Source: Natrinema pellirubrum DSM 15624 (GTDB lineage Archaea; Halobacteriota; Halobacteria; Halobacteriales; Natrialbaceae). From it: DNA of 64,000 bases. Shown one piece after another: positions 42,758 through 52,105 of this stretch; within the stretch, counting starts at the first letter, position 1; each line of letters starts with the position of its first letter. The notes under the pieces were generated by a model. That model saw only the letters and a program-made list of their open reading frames with translations, was not told where the DNA came from and searched no databases. The translations under genes were made by a program, and so were the position numbers. The stretch spans positions 2,914,001 to 2,978,000 of the forward strand of contig NC_019962.1 of the NCBI RefSeq assembly GCF_000230735.2, given 5' to 3'.

Positions 42758-44566
42758 TCACTCGACCGTCACGCTCTTCGCGAGGTTCCGCGGTTTGTCG
42801 ATCGGGCGGTCGAGCTGTGTCGCGGCGTGATAGGAGAGCAGTTGTAACTGGACGTTCGCGAGCAGCCCCGTCCAGACGGGGTGAGTATCGGGAACCGACA
42901 GGTGGGCGTCGGCGATGTCGACGAGGGGATGGTCGTCCGGTCCGACGGCGACGATCGGCGCGCCGCGGGACTTGGCCTCGATCGCGTTCGTCTTCGTCTT
43001 CCCGTCGGCATCGCCGGTCGCGACCGCGAACACCGGGGTCTTCTCGGTCACGAGCGCGAGCGGGCCGTGTTTGAGTTCCCCAGCAGCGAACCCCTCCGCG
43101 TGTTCGTAGGTGATCTCCTTGAACTTCAGCGCCCCCTCGAGCGCGACCGAATGGGCGGGGCCGTTCCCGATGAAGAAGAACGACTCGCTGTCGATGGTGT
43201 CCGCGGCGAGGGGTTCGGCCTCGCTCGTCTCCAGGACGGTCTCGACCTGCTGGGGGAGGTCCGCGAGCGCCTCGAGCATCGCCGCTCGATCGTCGGCGGC
43301 GGTCGCCGTCGGGACGTCGCCGGCGATGCGCTGACTGAGCATGGCGAGCGTGACCGCCTGCGAGGAGTAGGTCTTCGTCGCCGCGACGCCGACCTCCGGG
43401 CCGGCACGGATGTAGACCGCGTCGTCGGCTTCACGCGCGGCCGTCGACCCGACGACGTTGGTGACGGCGAGCGTCCGCGCGCCTCGGTTGGCTGCCGTCC
43501 GAACGGCATCGAGGGTGTCGGCGGTCTCGCCACTCTGGGTGACCGCGACGGCGAGCGTGTTCTCGTCGACCGGCCCCGACGTGGACTCGTACTCGCTCGC
43601 ACGCAGGACCTCGGTTCGAATCCCGGCCTCGCGCACCAGTTGGCCGCCGTACATCGCGGCGTGATAGGACGTCCCGCAGGCGACGAACTGGACGCACTCG
43701 ACGTCCTCGAACGAGCCGGCCGGGAGGTCCTCGAAGGCGACGTCGCCGTCCTTGATCCGGCCCTCGATCGTGTTCGCGAGGGCCGTCGGCTGCGTGTGGA
43801 TCTCCTTGCGCATGTAGTGGTCGTACTCGCCTTTCCCCGCGTCCTCCGGATCCCAGTCGACGGTGTCGACGGCCCGCTCGACCGGATTGCCGTCGAGATC
43901 GGTTATCCGGTAGGCGTCCGGATCGAGGACGACGAGATCACCGTCCTCGAGGTAGATCACGTCCTCGGTGCGCTCGAGAAACGCCGGGACGTCGCTGGCG
44001 AGGTACCACTCGTCGTCGTCGAGCCCGAGAACCAGTGGCGATCCCTTCCGCGCGGCGTAGACCGCCTCCTCTCCGTCGACGATGGCGGCGATCGCGTAGC
44101 TCCCCTCGAGGACGTCGACCGCCCGACGAACCGCTCGTTCGGTGTCGCCGGTCTCCGCCCGATACTCGTCGATGAGATGTGGGATGACTTCGGTGTCGGT
44201 GTCGCTCTCGAACTCGTGGCCGTCCGACCGGAGGGAGGCCTTGAGTTCCTCGTAGTTGTCGATGACGCCGTTGTGAACGACGGCGACGTCGCCCGCGGTG
44301 TCCGTGTGCGGGTGGGCGTTCTCGTCGGTCGGTGGCCCGTGCGTACTCCAGCGAGTGTGGCCGATCCCCATGTTCCCGTGTGGCTGGGTATCGAGCTTCG
44401 ATTTGAGGCGGGATACCTCGCCGGAACACTTGTGTACCTTGACGCCGGACCCGTTCTGGACGGCGATCCCAGCCGAGTCGTAGCCCCTGTACTCGAGGTT
44501 CTCCAGGCCCGAGAGGAGCGGTTCCGCCGCGTTCCCGTGACCGATGCGCGCGATAATACCGCACAT
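42758..44566 (-). CDS. glmS: Glutamine-fructose-6-phosphate transaminase (isomerising)
   Basis: The 602-residue protein has the class II glutaminase nucleophile Cys2 (MCGIIARIGHGNAAEPLL) with GIGHTRWSTHG, followed by two SIS sugar isomerase domains (VACGTSYHAAMYGGQLVREA; ESTSGPVDENTLAVAVTQSG; ATKTYSSQ) and the C-terminal DKPRNLAKSVTVE. It makes glucosamine-6-phosphate, the entry to UDP-GlcNAc and related sugars for surface glycans. It lies beside a nucleotide-sugar dehydrogenase/glycosyltransferase cluster. Its ATG overlaps the stop of a short upstream frame (TAATG). Confidence 0.96.
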   Translation of the reverse strand: MCGIIARIGHGNAAEPLLSGLENLEYRGYDSAGIAVQNGSGVKVHKCSGEVSRLKSKLDTQPHGNMGIGHTRWSTHGPPTDENAHPHTDTAGDVAVVHNGVIDNYEELKASLRSDGHEFESDTDTEVIPHLIDEYRAETGDTERAVRRAVDVLEGSYAIAAIVDGEEAVYAARKGSPLVLGLDDDEWYLASDVPAFLERTEDVIYLEDGDLVVLDPDAYRITDLDGNPVERAVDTVDWDPEDAGKGEYDHYMRKEIHTQPTALANTIEGRIKDGDVAFEDLPAGSFEDVECVQFVACGTSYHAAMYGGQLVREAGIRTEVLRASEYESTSGPVDENTLAVAVTQSGETADTLDAVRTAANRGARTLAVTNVVGSTAAREADDAVYIRAGPEVGVAATKTYSSQAVTLAMLSQRIAGDVPTATAADDRAAMLEALADLPQQVETVLETSEAEPLAADTIDSESFFFIGNGPAHSVALEGALKFKEITYEHAEGFAAGELKHGPLALVTEKTPVFAVATGDADGKTKTNAIEAKSRGAPIVAVGPDDHPLVDIADAHLSVPDTHPVWTGLLANVQLQLLSYHAATQLDRPIDKPRNLAKSVTVE

Positions 44567-44709
44567 TAGCCGCTCACCCCCGTTCGTGCGACCGTCGGCG
44601 GCTGCACCGCACCACCCGGCCGGTGTGCACCGGCGTACTCGTCGAGCGGGACGGACGAATCGAGTCGGTTCGAGACCGCTGCCTTGCGTTCAGTCCTGTT
44701 CCGTGTCAT
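44566..44709 (-). CDS. Possible short leader ORF coupled to glmS (47 aa)
   Basis: An ATG at 44709 opens a 47-codon frame (MTRNRTERKAAVSNRLDSSV...) whose stop overlaps the glmS ATG as TAATG. The peptide is basic and unlike known families. The exact overlap may reflect translational coupling or control of glmS; coincidence is quite possible. Confidence 0.25.
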   Translation of the reverse strand: MTRNRTERKAAVSNRLDSSVPLDEYAGAHRPGGAVQPPTVARTGVSG

Positions 44710-45244
44710 TGGTATCTCCGGTCCGAGCCGCCCATCGCGGACGGTCGGGCTCCGTTTCCCCCGTGGACGATAGCGGCCATTACTATAGCACGAATAAGAC
44801 GGTACCGCGAATACGACGCCGGCTATCGACTGTATAAGACGCGTTCGTCCGCCGCGTTCCGACCCCGCAGCCGATCCTGTTTCCCCTGTACGCAGCACGG
44901 ACGACTGCTCGAGTCATCCCTGTCGTAGCAGGGATCGATCCGTCGCTCCCGCGGCTACTGTCGGCGACCAGCGGCGTCGCGCATCGACGGGGGACACGGT
45001 GCCTATCCGGAGCCGTGCCCGTCGACAGGGACAGCACATCGGAACGAAACGGCCGAACGGTGTCCCGATCGGCTTCGGCCGGCAGCAAATAGCAGCTTCG
45101 AGGTCGACTACGCGATCGAACGCCGTTACAGACGCCGATGACGGGGTTCGACGACGGCGGGAGCCACATCGCCGCCGCTCGTCGGTTCGGTGATGCCGGT
45201 CGTCGTCCGACCCGGACGACGGCGCTGACAGGAGTGACCGGCGC
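44710..45244. other. 535-bp region with glmS promoter side and a hairpin
   Basis: The glmS promoter probably lies in the AT-richer stretch around 44780-44815; minus-strand text includes CTTATTCGTGCTATAGTAAT. A perfect 7-bp hairpin ATCCCTG-TCGTAG-CAGGGAT occurs at 44916-44935. No protein gene is supported. Confidence 0.4.
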
Positions 45245-45877
45245 TCAGGCGGCCGGACTCTCGGCGTCGTCCGACTGCGTCTCGTTGCCGACCGGTCGCT
45301 CAGCGAAGACGATGACGTTCTCTCGTCCGAGCGACCGCTTCTCTATCGTCCCGTCGGCGTGCATTCGGGAACAGATCCTGCTCACCTTCGACTTCGACCA
45401 GCCGGTCTCCGCCGCGATCGTCCGCTGGCGAATGCGGCCGTCGTTCGCGATGAGCAATCGGACCACCGTCCCCTCGTCGCTCAGGAGCCTCGGTGGCGTT
45501 TCGGGCGAGAGATACGAGCCGGGTGGCTCGCGATCGGCAGTGGCTGCGTCGGACGGGTCGTCCGTCGCTCCCGTCGGATCCGTACCGAGCGCGAGCGACG
45601 GCAACTCGAGTTCGCGCTCCGACAGCGCGTCTGCAATACGAATCCCGACGAGGGCACTGATCAGCAGGGACAGAATCACGATCTGGGTAGCTTCCCAGAA
45701 CGACGTCACGCGAAGCAGTTGGATCACGGCCAACGGTCCACCGGATCGACCGCCGACTCCGGGAGGGATCGCGTGTACGCCCTGGTGGGAGATCGATGTC
45801 GGGCCGGCGTCGATCGAGACGACGGTGTGAATCGATTCGAACCGGGCGCCGACACCGATCTGAGGATGGGAAACCAT
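45245..45877 (-). CDS. Membrane-tethered MarR-like winged-helix regulator
   Basis: The 210-residue protein has an N-terminal extracytosolic-like part, one strong hydrophobic helix (residues ~60-80, ATQIVILSLLISALVGIRIA), an acidic linker, and a C-terminal winged helix (residues ~130-190): SDEGTVVRLLIANDGRIRQR, AAETGWSKSKVSRICSRMHA and wing EKRSLGRENVIVF. It matches the haloarchaeal DUF7343-type regulator. It is divergent from the nucleotide-sugar dehydrogenase operon across 351 bp, so it may regulate that glycan cluster. Confidence 0.85.
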   Translation of the reverse strand: MVSHPQIGVGARFESIHTVVSIDAGPTSISHQGVHAIPPGVGGRSGGPLAVIQLLRVTSFWEATQIVILSLLISALVGIRIADALSERELELPSLALGTDPTGATDDPSDAATADREPPGSYLSPETPPRLLSDEGTVVRLLIANDGRIRQRTIAAETGWSKSKVSRICSRMHADGTIEKRSLGRENVIVFAERPVGNETQSDDAESPAA

Positions 45878-45975
45878 GAGTACGCGATTCTGTGACGGTC
45901 GGTGCGTGACCGAGTCCGATGGGGTGGACTCGCCGACCGCACCCGAGATCCGAGCCGTGGCCCCTTCATTATGAA

Positions 45976-45985
45976 CCCATATGGG
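45976..45985. promoter_or_regulatory. Perfect 10-bp palindrome between divergent genes
   Basis: CCCATATGGG is followed by GCGAGTTTAATAAC. Its position between a winged-helix regulator gene and its divergent operon makes it a candidate operator, by inference. Confidence 0.3.
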
Positions 45986-46105
45986 CGAGTTTAATAACGT
46001 TCTAAGCGCTCAGACGGCCGTTCAGGCTCGACCGGTCGATGCCGTCGACAACCCCGACACGGCCCGGTCTCACTCCCTCTCACGCTTGCAGTCGCTTAGC
46101 CGCGG

Positions 46106-46113
46106 TATAGTAA
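46106..46113 (+). promoter_or_regulatory. TATA-like element before the nucleotide-sugar dehydrogenase
   Basis: TATAGTAA would place transcription start near 46135, giving a leader of about 95 nt before the ATG at 46229. Confidence 0.3.
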
Positions 46114-46228
46114 ACCCCCGACAGCGACTTGCGGATTTTACGGCACGGCCCGCGGACCGCGGGCGCATCGGTTTCGGACATCGCCGTCGCACGCGGTCGT
46201 GTGACGGTCCAGCGACAACGCATCACCC

Positions 46229-47629
46229 ATGACTACGATAATCAGCGATACGGAGGAGACAGCGGACGAGGGAACGAGCGGCCAGTACGCGTTCGAAACG
46301 AGCGATGAGGGAACTACCCTCGAACACCCGACGGACCGGTCCACGCGCGAAGCGACGATCTGCGTCGTCGGACTGGGGTACGTCGGACTGCCGCTTGCGG
46401 TCGGATTCGCCCAGTCGGACTACCGCGTGATCGGATACGACGTCGACGACGTGACCGTCGGCCGACTCCAGGAGGGTGTCGACACGACCGGTGACCTCCC
46501 GGACGAGGCGATTCAGGACGGCGATATCTCCTACACGACCGACGCGACCTCGATCGCCGAGGCCGACTACGTCATCATCGCCGTTCCGACGCCGATCGAC
46601 GACGACGAGCGGCCGGACCTCGGCTACGTCGAGAGCGCGGCGGCCACCGTCGGCTCGAAGATGGAACCCGGGACGACGGTCGTCCTCGAGTCGACGGTTT
46701 ACCCGGGGACGACGCGCGAGGTCCTCGCTCCGGCACTCGAGGACGCGTCCGGACTGACCGCCGGCACGGACTTCTTCGTCGGTTACTCCCCGGAACGCGC
46801 CACGCCGGGCGACGACGAACACGGTCTCGCAGACGTCGTCAAGGTCGTCAGCGCACAGAACGAGAAAGTGCTGGAAGACCTCGCGACGCTGTACGAGTCG
46901 GTCGTCGACGCGGGCGTCCACCCCGCCCCGTCGATCGAAGTCGCCGAGGCCTGCAAAGTCGTCGAGAACGCCCAGCGGGACCTCAACATCGCGTTCGTCA
47001 ACGAACTCTCGATGGCGCTCGACAACATGGACATCGACAGTCGGGCCGTTCTCGAGGCCGCGGGCACGAAGTGGAACTTCCACGATTACCGACCGGGACT
47101 GGTCGGCGGCCACTGTATCCCGGTCGATCCGTACTTCTTCGCGTACCGATCGGCACGGGAGGGCTTTGACCCCGAACTCATGCAGACGAGTCGGCAGGTC
47201 AACGAATCGGTCCCCGATCACGTCGCGGAGCTGACGATCAAAGCGCTCAACCAGAGTCACAAGACGCTCCGCGAGAGTCGCGTTCTGGTACTCGGACTGG
47301 CGTACAAAGCCGGCGTCGGAGACATTCGCAGTTCGAAGATCGACGCCGTCATCGACGCCCTTCAGGAGTACGACATCGATATCGCCGGATACGATCCGTT
47401 CGCCGACGGCGACGCGGCCCGGGAATCGTTCGGCATCGAGGTCCAGGAACGGCTCGCGTTCGAGGGCTTCGATGCCGTCGTCCTCGCGACGCCCCACGCG
47501 GAGTTCGAACAGTTGGATCTCGAGTCGGTAGCGAGGAAACTCACCGACGACCCCGCACTGATCGACGTGACCGGGACGGTCGGCGAAGACGCCGCCGTCG
47601 ATGCGGGATTCGTCTACCGGGGGTTGTGA
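46229..47629 (+). CDS. Nucleotide-sugar dehydrogenase (UDP-ManNAc or UDP-glucose dehydrogenase type)
   Basis: The 466-residue protein has an N-terminal acidic extension of ~42 residues, then the NAD motif CVVGLGYVGLPLAVGFAQ. The catalytic Cys296 is in VGGHCIPVDPYFF, and the C-terminal domain has VLVLGLAYKAGVGDIRSSK. The latter resembles WecC/TviB-type enzymes that oxidise UDP-HexNAc to the uronic acid. It is the first gene of the operon with DUF354, GT4 and GT-C-like proteins. Glycan uronic acids are common in haloarchaeal N-glycans. Substrate specificity cannot be fixed from sequence. Confidence 0.93.
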   Translation: MTTIISDTEETADEGTSGQYAFETSDEGTTLEHPTDRSTREATICVVGLGYVGLPLAVGFAQSDYRVIGYDVDDVTVGRLQEGVDTTGDLPDEAIQDGDISYTTDATSIAEADYVIIAVPTPIDDDERPDLGYVESAAATVGSKMEPGTTVVLESTVYPGTTREVLAPALEDASGLTAGTDFFVGYSPERATPGDDEHGLADVVKVVSAQNEKVLEDLATLYESVVDAGVHPAPSIEVAEACKVVENAQRDLNIAFVNELSMALDNMDIDSRAVLEAAGTKWNFHDYRPGLVGGHCIPVDPYFFAYRSAREGFDPELMQTSRQVNESVPDHVAELTIKALNQSHKTLRESRVLVLGLAYKAGVGDIRSSKIDAVIDALQEYDIDIAGYDPFADGDAARESFGIEVQERLAFEGFDAVVLATPHAEFEQLDLESVARKLTDDPALIDVTGTVGEDAAVDAGFVYRGL

Positions 47630-47742
47630 GGCGATGCGAGACCAGCGATACGTAACCGGGACGGTGACGGGCCGTACGGCCACTCGCCCATCGCCGGTCG
47701 GAGCCGCTGTTCCAGCCTGTGCGGAGATGGGGGTGTCGTGAC

Positions 47743-48816
47743 ATGCGCGTCATGATAACGATACAACACCCCGGTCACGTCCACTTCTTCCGGCACGCCA
47801 TCGAGGAACTCGAACACCGGGGTCACGAGGTCCACGTCTTCGCCCGCGAGAGCGACGTCGCCGTCCAACTCCTCGAGGCGTACGACATCGACCACGAGGT
47901 ACTGGCCGGCGACTCCGATTCGCTGGTCTCGCTGGCGGCAGTCCAGGCGACGTACGAACTCCGACTACTCCAGCGGGCGCGGCGACTCGAGCCGGACGTC
48001 ATCACGGCCATCGGCGGCGTCGCCGCCGCCCACGTCGCGTCGGTGGTCGGCGCGAAGAGCCTGGTCTTCTACGACACCGAACACGCGACCCTCGTCACGA
48101 AACTCAGCTATCCGTTCGCGGACACGATCTCGACGCCGGAGTGTTACCGAGACGATATCGGCCCGAAACAGGTGACGTATCCGGGGTATCACGAACTCGC
48201 CTATCTCCATCCCGAGCGGTTCGAGCCCGATCCGGCCGTCCTCGAGGCCGTCGGTCTCGCGCCCGAGGAGTCGTTCGCCGTGGTTCGGCTCAGTAGCTGG
48301 ACGGCCTCCCACGACGTCGGCCACGGCGGTTTCGACGACCCGCACGCGGTCGTCGATCGGCTCGAGGCGGCGGGCCTGCAGGTCTTGCTCACCGCGGAGG
48401 GCGAGCCGCCGGCGGCCCTCGAGTCCTACCAGTTCACGACGGCACCGGAGCGAATGCACGACCTGCTCGCCGCCGCAGACGTCGTTCTGAGCGAGGGGGC
48501 GACGACCGCGGCCGAGGCCGCCGTCCTCGGCACGCCGGCCGTCTACGTGAACCCCCTCTCCCTGGGCTACACGGCGGAACTCGACGCGGAGTACGGACTC
48601 CTGTTCGAGTACACCGGCGAGGAAAGACACGTCCACGGCCTCGAGCGGGCGGTCTCGGTCCTCGCGGAACCCGACGACACGTGGGCCCGCCGGCGCGAGC
48701 GCCTGCTCGCGGATCGGATCGACGTGACGGATCTCGTCGTGCAACAGCTCGAGACGATCGCACAGACGCGGACGGCCGACCGACCCGCTCCCGCAGCGAA
48801 CCCGGACCGATCATGA
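47743..48816 (+). CDS. DUF354-family glycosyltransferase-like protein
   Basis: The 357-residue protein starts MRVMITIQHPGHVHFFRHAI, the DUF354 hallmark. Together with DVITAIGGVAAAHVASVVGA and LLAAADVVLSEGATTAAEAA it indicates a GT-B fold like MurG or UDP-GlcNAc 2-epimerase. The C-terminal Gly-Ala-Thr-Thr site would bind a nucleotide sugar. The start is the ATG at 47743, 113 bp after the dehydrogenase. The stop overlaps the next gene by 4 bp. Confidence 0.9.
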   Translation: MRVMITIQHPGHVHFFRHAIEELEHRGHEVHVFARESDVAVQLLEAYDIDHEVLAGDSDSLVSLAAVQATYELRLLQRARRLEPDVITAIGGVAAAHVASVVGAKSLVFYDTEHATLVTKLSYPFADTISTPECYRDDIGPKQVTYPGYHELAYLHPERFEPDPAVLEAVGLAPEESFAVVRLSSWTASHDVGHGGFDDPHAVVDRLEAAGLQVLLTAEGEPPAALESYQFTTAPERMHDLLAAADVVLSEGATTAAEAAVLGTPAVYVNPLSLGYTAELDAEYGLLFEYTGEERHVHGLERAVSVLAEPDDTWARRRERLLADRIDVTDLVVQQLETIAQTRTADRPAPAANPDRS

Positions 48817-49775
48817 ACGTCCTCCAACTGGTTACCTCGCGACGGCCGTTTTTCGACCAGCAAGTATCGGCCCTCGAAGATCGCGGCGTCGACTGTACGG
48901 TTCTCGAGGTCCCGGGCCGACACAGCGGCGATTCGGGCCGGTCGCCCGCGGCGTACGCACGGTTCTATCCGAACGTCCTCTCGGCGGTCCGCTCGTCGTC
49001 GTTCGACATCGTTCACGCGAACTACGGCCTCGTCGCGCCGTTCGCGCTCGCACAGCCGACTCGACCCGTGGTGGTGACCCTGTGGGGAACGGACCTCATG
49101 GGCCAGCAGTCGTGGCTCCGATCGGTCAGTCGGTACGGTGTCCGACGGGCGGACGCCGCGGTCGTCCCGAGCCAGCCCATGTCGCGGGAACTCGAGACGG
49201 ATCACGACCTGATTCCGTTCGGCGTGGACACTGACCTGTTTCGGCCGATGTCTCGAGCGCACGCGCGCGAGTACGTCGGGTGGGAGACCGACCGGCCGGT
49301 CGCGCTGTTCCCGTACGACCGGACTCGAGCGGTGAAGGACTTCCCGCGGGCTCGGCGACTCGTCGAGCGAGCCGAGGTCGACGTCGAACTCCGAACGGTC
49401 ACCGGCGTCGATCACGCGGAGATGCCCTACTACATGAACGCGAGTGACCTCCTGCTTGTCACGTCGAAGCGCGAGAGCGGGCCGATGGTCGTCAAGGAAG
49501 CCGCTGCGTGTGATCTGCCGGTCGTCTCGACCGACGTCGGCTTCGTCCACGAGACGGTTGGCGACGTGACGAACTGCGTCGTCAGCGACAACGACGGTGC
49601 CCTTCTGGGCGGCCTCGAGCGGATCGTCGAAACGGGCGACCGAGCCCACAGTCGCGATGCCGTCGACGGACTGTCGGTCGATTCGCTCGGCGAGCGTCTC
49701 CACGGGCTGTATCGCCGAGTACTCGACCGAGAGGAAGCGACCGGCTATCCGACGGGGGTCAGTCATGACGTATAG
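48813..49775 (+). CDS. Glycosyltransferase family 4
   Basis: The 320-residue GT-B protein starts MNVLQLVTSRRPFFDQQVSA, has the acceptor-domain text VVTLWGTDLMGQQSW and the donor motif LLVTSKRESGPMVVKEAAAC (E-x7-E pattern of GT4). The E-x7-E glutamates bind the nucleotide sugar. Its start overlaps DUF354 (ATGA), and its end overlaps the next membrane protein by 11 bp, so the four genes form an operon. Confidence 0.92.
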   Translation: MNVLQLVTSRRPFFDQQVSALEDRGVDCTVLEVPGRHSGDSGRSPAAYARFYPNVLSAVRSSSFDIVHANYGLVAPFALAQPTRPVVVTLWGTDLMGQQSWLRSVSRYGVRRADAAVVPSQPMSRELETDHDLIPFGVDTDLFRPMSRAHAREYVGWETDRPVALFPYDRTRAVKDFPRARRLVERAEVDVELRTVTGVDHAEMPYYMNASDLLLVTSKRESGPMVVKEAAACDLPVVSTDVGFVHETVGDVTNCVVSDNDGALLGGLERIVETGDRAHSRDAVDGLSVDSLGERLHGLYRRVLDREEATGYPTGVSHDV

Positions 49776-51744
49776 CTCGCTGTCGGAACTCCGGCCGTTG
49801 CGACTCGACACCGTCGCAGCGATCGTCGGGCTCGTCCTCGCGCTCGTACTGTTCCCGCTCAGATTCCTCGCATCACAGATCTACATCCAGACGGTCCCGA
49901 TCGTCCTCGGGACCGCGTGTGCGCTGTATCTCCTCTCGCTGTATCAGCGCGACGACGCACGGGACGTCCCGACCCTGCCGTCGCCGGTAACGATGGCGCT
50001 TCCGGGCATCGTTTTCGCCGGACTCGCCGCACTCGTGCTGCTGACGGTCGTCCAGGGAGCCAGAACGCCCCTCTTTTTCGGGGCGGCAAGCGTCGTCGGG
50101 ACGCTCGTCGTCGCCCAGATCGTCTTCGCAAGCGACCGGGACTTCCATTCGGGGCTGTTGTTGCTCCAGATCGTTTGCTTCGCGGTCGTCTTCCGGTTTA
50201 CCGCGCTGTACGCGACGCCCGGCTACATCGGGATCGACATCTGGACCCATCGCGAGTTCGTCGAGGCAATCCTCACGGAGGAGTCACTGAGTGCGATCTC
50301 CCACGACAAACACTACGGATCGCCGTTTTACCACCTGCTGGTCGCCGCCTCGTCGTTGCTGTACGACGTTCCGATCCGCGCCGCGTTGTACCTCTCCGTC
50401 GGCCTCGTGATGCCGCTCTCGGTCCTGCTCGTCTACGCGACGACGAACTTGCTCGTCACACAGCGGTGGGCGGTACTGGCGACGGCGCTCTACGCGTTCG
50501 CGAGTCACGTCGTGCGGTGGGGGACACATCACATTCCCACGAGTCTGGGGCTCGTCTTCTTCCTCGCGATGTTGTACGCGCTGCTCAGGGTGATGCGGAT
50601 CGAGTACTCGATCCGGGACTTCTCGTTGCTGTTACTGCTGAGCGTCGCCGTCATCCTCACACACCAGGTATCGACGTTCATCATGCTCGTCTTGCTGCTG
50701 GCGGCGTTTCTCGCCCAGGTGGTGTTCGTCGTCGGCCCGTTCGGGCTCACGCGCCTCGATACGAGCGTGTTCCGAACGAAAAAGCCGGTCAACCTCGTCG
50801 GGCTCGTCGTCTTCAACCTCGGGCTGACGATCTTCGTGTGGTCGCTGACACCGTACCGGCAGGAGTCGTTTCTAGCGACCGTGTTGAGCTACTTCACGCA
50901 GACGCTCAAGGAGAGCGCCGGCTTTCTCAACACCGCAGGCGAATCCTCGTCCGATAGCAGCGAGGCGGGGACCGAGGCCGCACAGACACTGCTGGACCAG
51001 ATCGTCCCCTACGTGGACGTCCTGGGCTTTCTGTTCCTGCTCGGTGTGACGTTCGTCGGGTGTCTGTACGTCGTCCACAGGCGCCGCGCCGAACAATCGG
51101 TGTTTACCCTCCTGCTGGCGGCGGCGTTCATGTTGGTGTTCGTCCTCGGATTACCGATGTTCGGCGTCCGGACGTTCATCCCGACCCGCTGGTTCGCGTT
51201 CCTCTACGCGCCGATGGCCATTCTCGGCGCGATCGGGTTGCAGACGCTGCGCGGGAACCTGTCGCCGTCGCTCGCCACCGCCGTCCTGTTGGTCGTCGTT
51301 CTCGCCTATCCGGGTGCGATGTTTCTCGCCCCGGAAAGCAACGCCGACGATCCGGTGTTTTCCGACCACCACGAGCGCCTCGCATACGACGAGTCGGAAC
51401 TCGCCGCGGCCGAGTCGATCGCCGAACTGACCGGCTCGCCAGAGGGCGACGAGATCCGGCCGGATCAGCAACTCCACACCGACCACCCGTATCAGACGCT
51501 GTTCAAACGGACCGGCGCGTATCCGTCGACGACGACCGCGACGGTCCCCGAAGGCGGTAGTGCGGACCACGACTACACGGTCTATCGATCGGCCCAGTCG
51601 ACCGATGCCACGTATGTCACGGACTCGGACGAGAACGCACGGATTGCGGACCTCTCACGGACACAACTCTGCCGGCCGGAGCAAGCGACGGTCTACACGA
51701 ACGGCGACGTGACGATGTGTACGCCGTCCCCGGCAGCGAGCTAA
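49765..51744 (+). CDS. Polytopic membrane protein, GT-C glycosyltransferase-like
   Basis: The 659-residue protein has about 12 membrane helices over residues ~15-540 and a soluble C-terminal domain of ~120 residues. After the first helices it has TPGYIGIDIWTHREFVEAIL, an acidic first-loop motif typical of GT-C enzymes that use lipid-linked sugars. Further text, FASHVVRWGTHHIPTSLGLV, resembles the DUF2206/PMT group. It is the last gene of the nucleotide-sugar operon. It could transfer a sugar onto a lipid or protein on the outer face, or act as an oligosaccharyl-lipid polymerase. The start is ATG 49765. Confidence 0.82.
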   Translation: MTYSSLSELRPLRLDTVAAIVGLVLALVLFPLRFLASQIYIQTVPIVLGTACALYLLSLYQRDDARDVPTLPSPVTMALPGIVFAGLAALVLLTVVQGARTPLFFGAASVVGTLVVAQIVFASDRDFHSGLLLLQIVCFAVVFRFTALYATPGYIGIDIWTHREFVEAILTEESLSAISHDKHYGSPFYHLLVAASSLLYDVPIRAALYLSVGLVMPLSVLLVYATTNLLVTQRWAVLATALYAFASHVVRWGTHHIPTSLGLVFFLAMLYALLRVMRIEYSIRDFSLLLLLSVAVILTHQVSTFIMLVLLLAAFLAQVVFVVGPFGLTRLDTSVFRTKKPVNLVGLVVFNLGLTIFVWSLTPYRQESFLATVLSYFTQTLKESAGFLNTAGESSSDSSEAGTEAAQTLLDQIVPYVDVLGFLFLLGVTFVGCLYVVHRRRAEQSVFTLLLAAAFMLVFVLGLPMFGVRTFIPTRWFAFLYAPMAILGAIGLQTLRGNLSPSLATAVLLVVVLAYPGAMFLAPESNADDPVFSDHHERLAYDESELAAAESIAELTGSPEGDEIRPDQQLHTDHPYQTLFKRTGAYPSTTTATVPEGGSADHDYTVYRSAQSTDATYVTDSDENARIADLSRTQLCRPEQATVYTNGDVTMCTPSPAAS

Positions 51745-52105
51745 TCGTCTTCCCCTGTCATTGGGCCGGTGTCCTCGACGATATCAGATCGCGCTCGAGC
51801 CGCGGATTCGACGACGAGCGAAATAGTGCTTCTGCCGTCGCGTTTCGTCGGTGGTAGTTCGGTCGCTGAGCGACCGATCGCGGCCCATCCGTTGCCCGGC
51901 GGATCGAGAACAGTGACAGTTCGAGACCGAGCCGCCGGTCACCCCGTCGCGACGACGAGTCGATCGGTACCGTTATCGACGTCGACTCGATCGCTCTCGC
52001 TCCGGTCGGTCTCCATCGAACGACCGCGAGAACGGACACAGTAGCACACAGCGCGACTCGAGTCACACGGTGGAGGAAGACACTCTTCTGCGGCAGCCAA
52101 CCCGG
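51745..52105. other. 361-bp region between convergent genes
   Basis: No gene is recognised between the GT-C-like gene and the YdjM-like gene. Frames are Arg/Ser-rich and lack haloarchaeal acidic bias. No clear T-tract terminator is seen. Confidence 0.4.

Larger units (their letters stand above)
45878..46228. other. 351-bp divergent promoter region
   Basis: The region lies between the membrane-tethered regulator and the nucleotide-sugar dehydrogenase. It contains the palindrome CCCATATGGG (45976-45985), an AT-rich TTTAATAACG beside it, and a TATA-like TATAGTAA at 46106-46113. No coding frame is credible. Confidence 0.5.

Noticed and set aside
43000-44569. A 562-codon plus-strand frame antisense to glmS
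   Set aside because: glmS motifs are complete; the antisense frame lacks any domain and reflects GC-rich coding bias.
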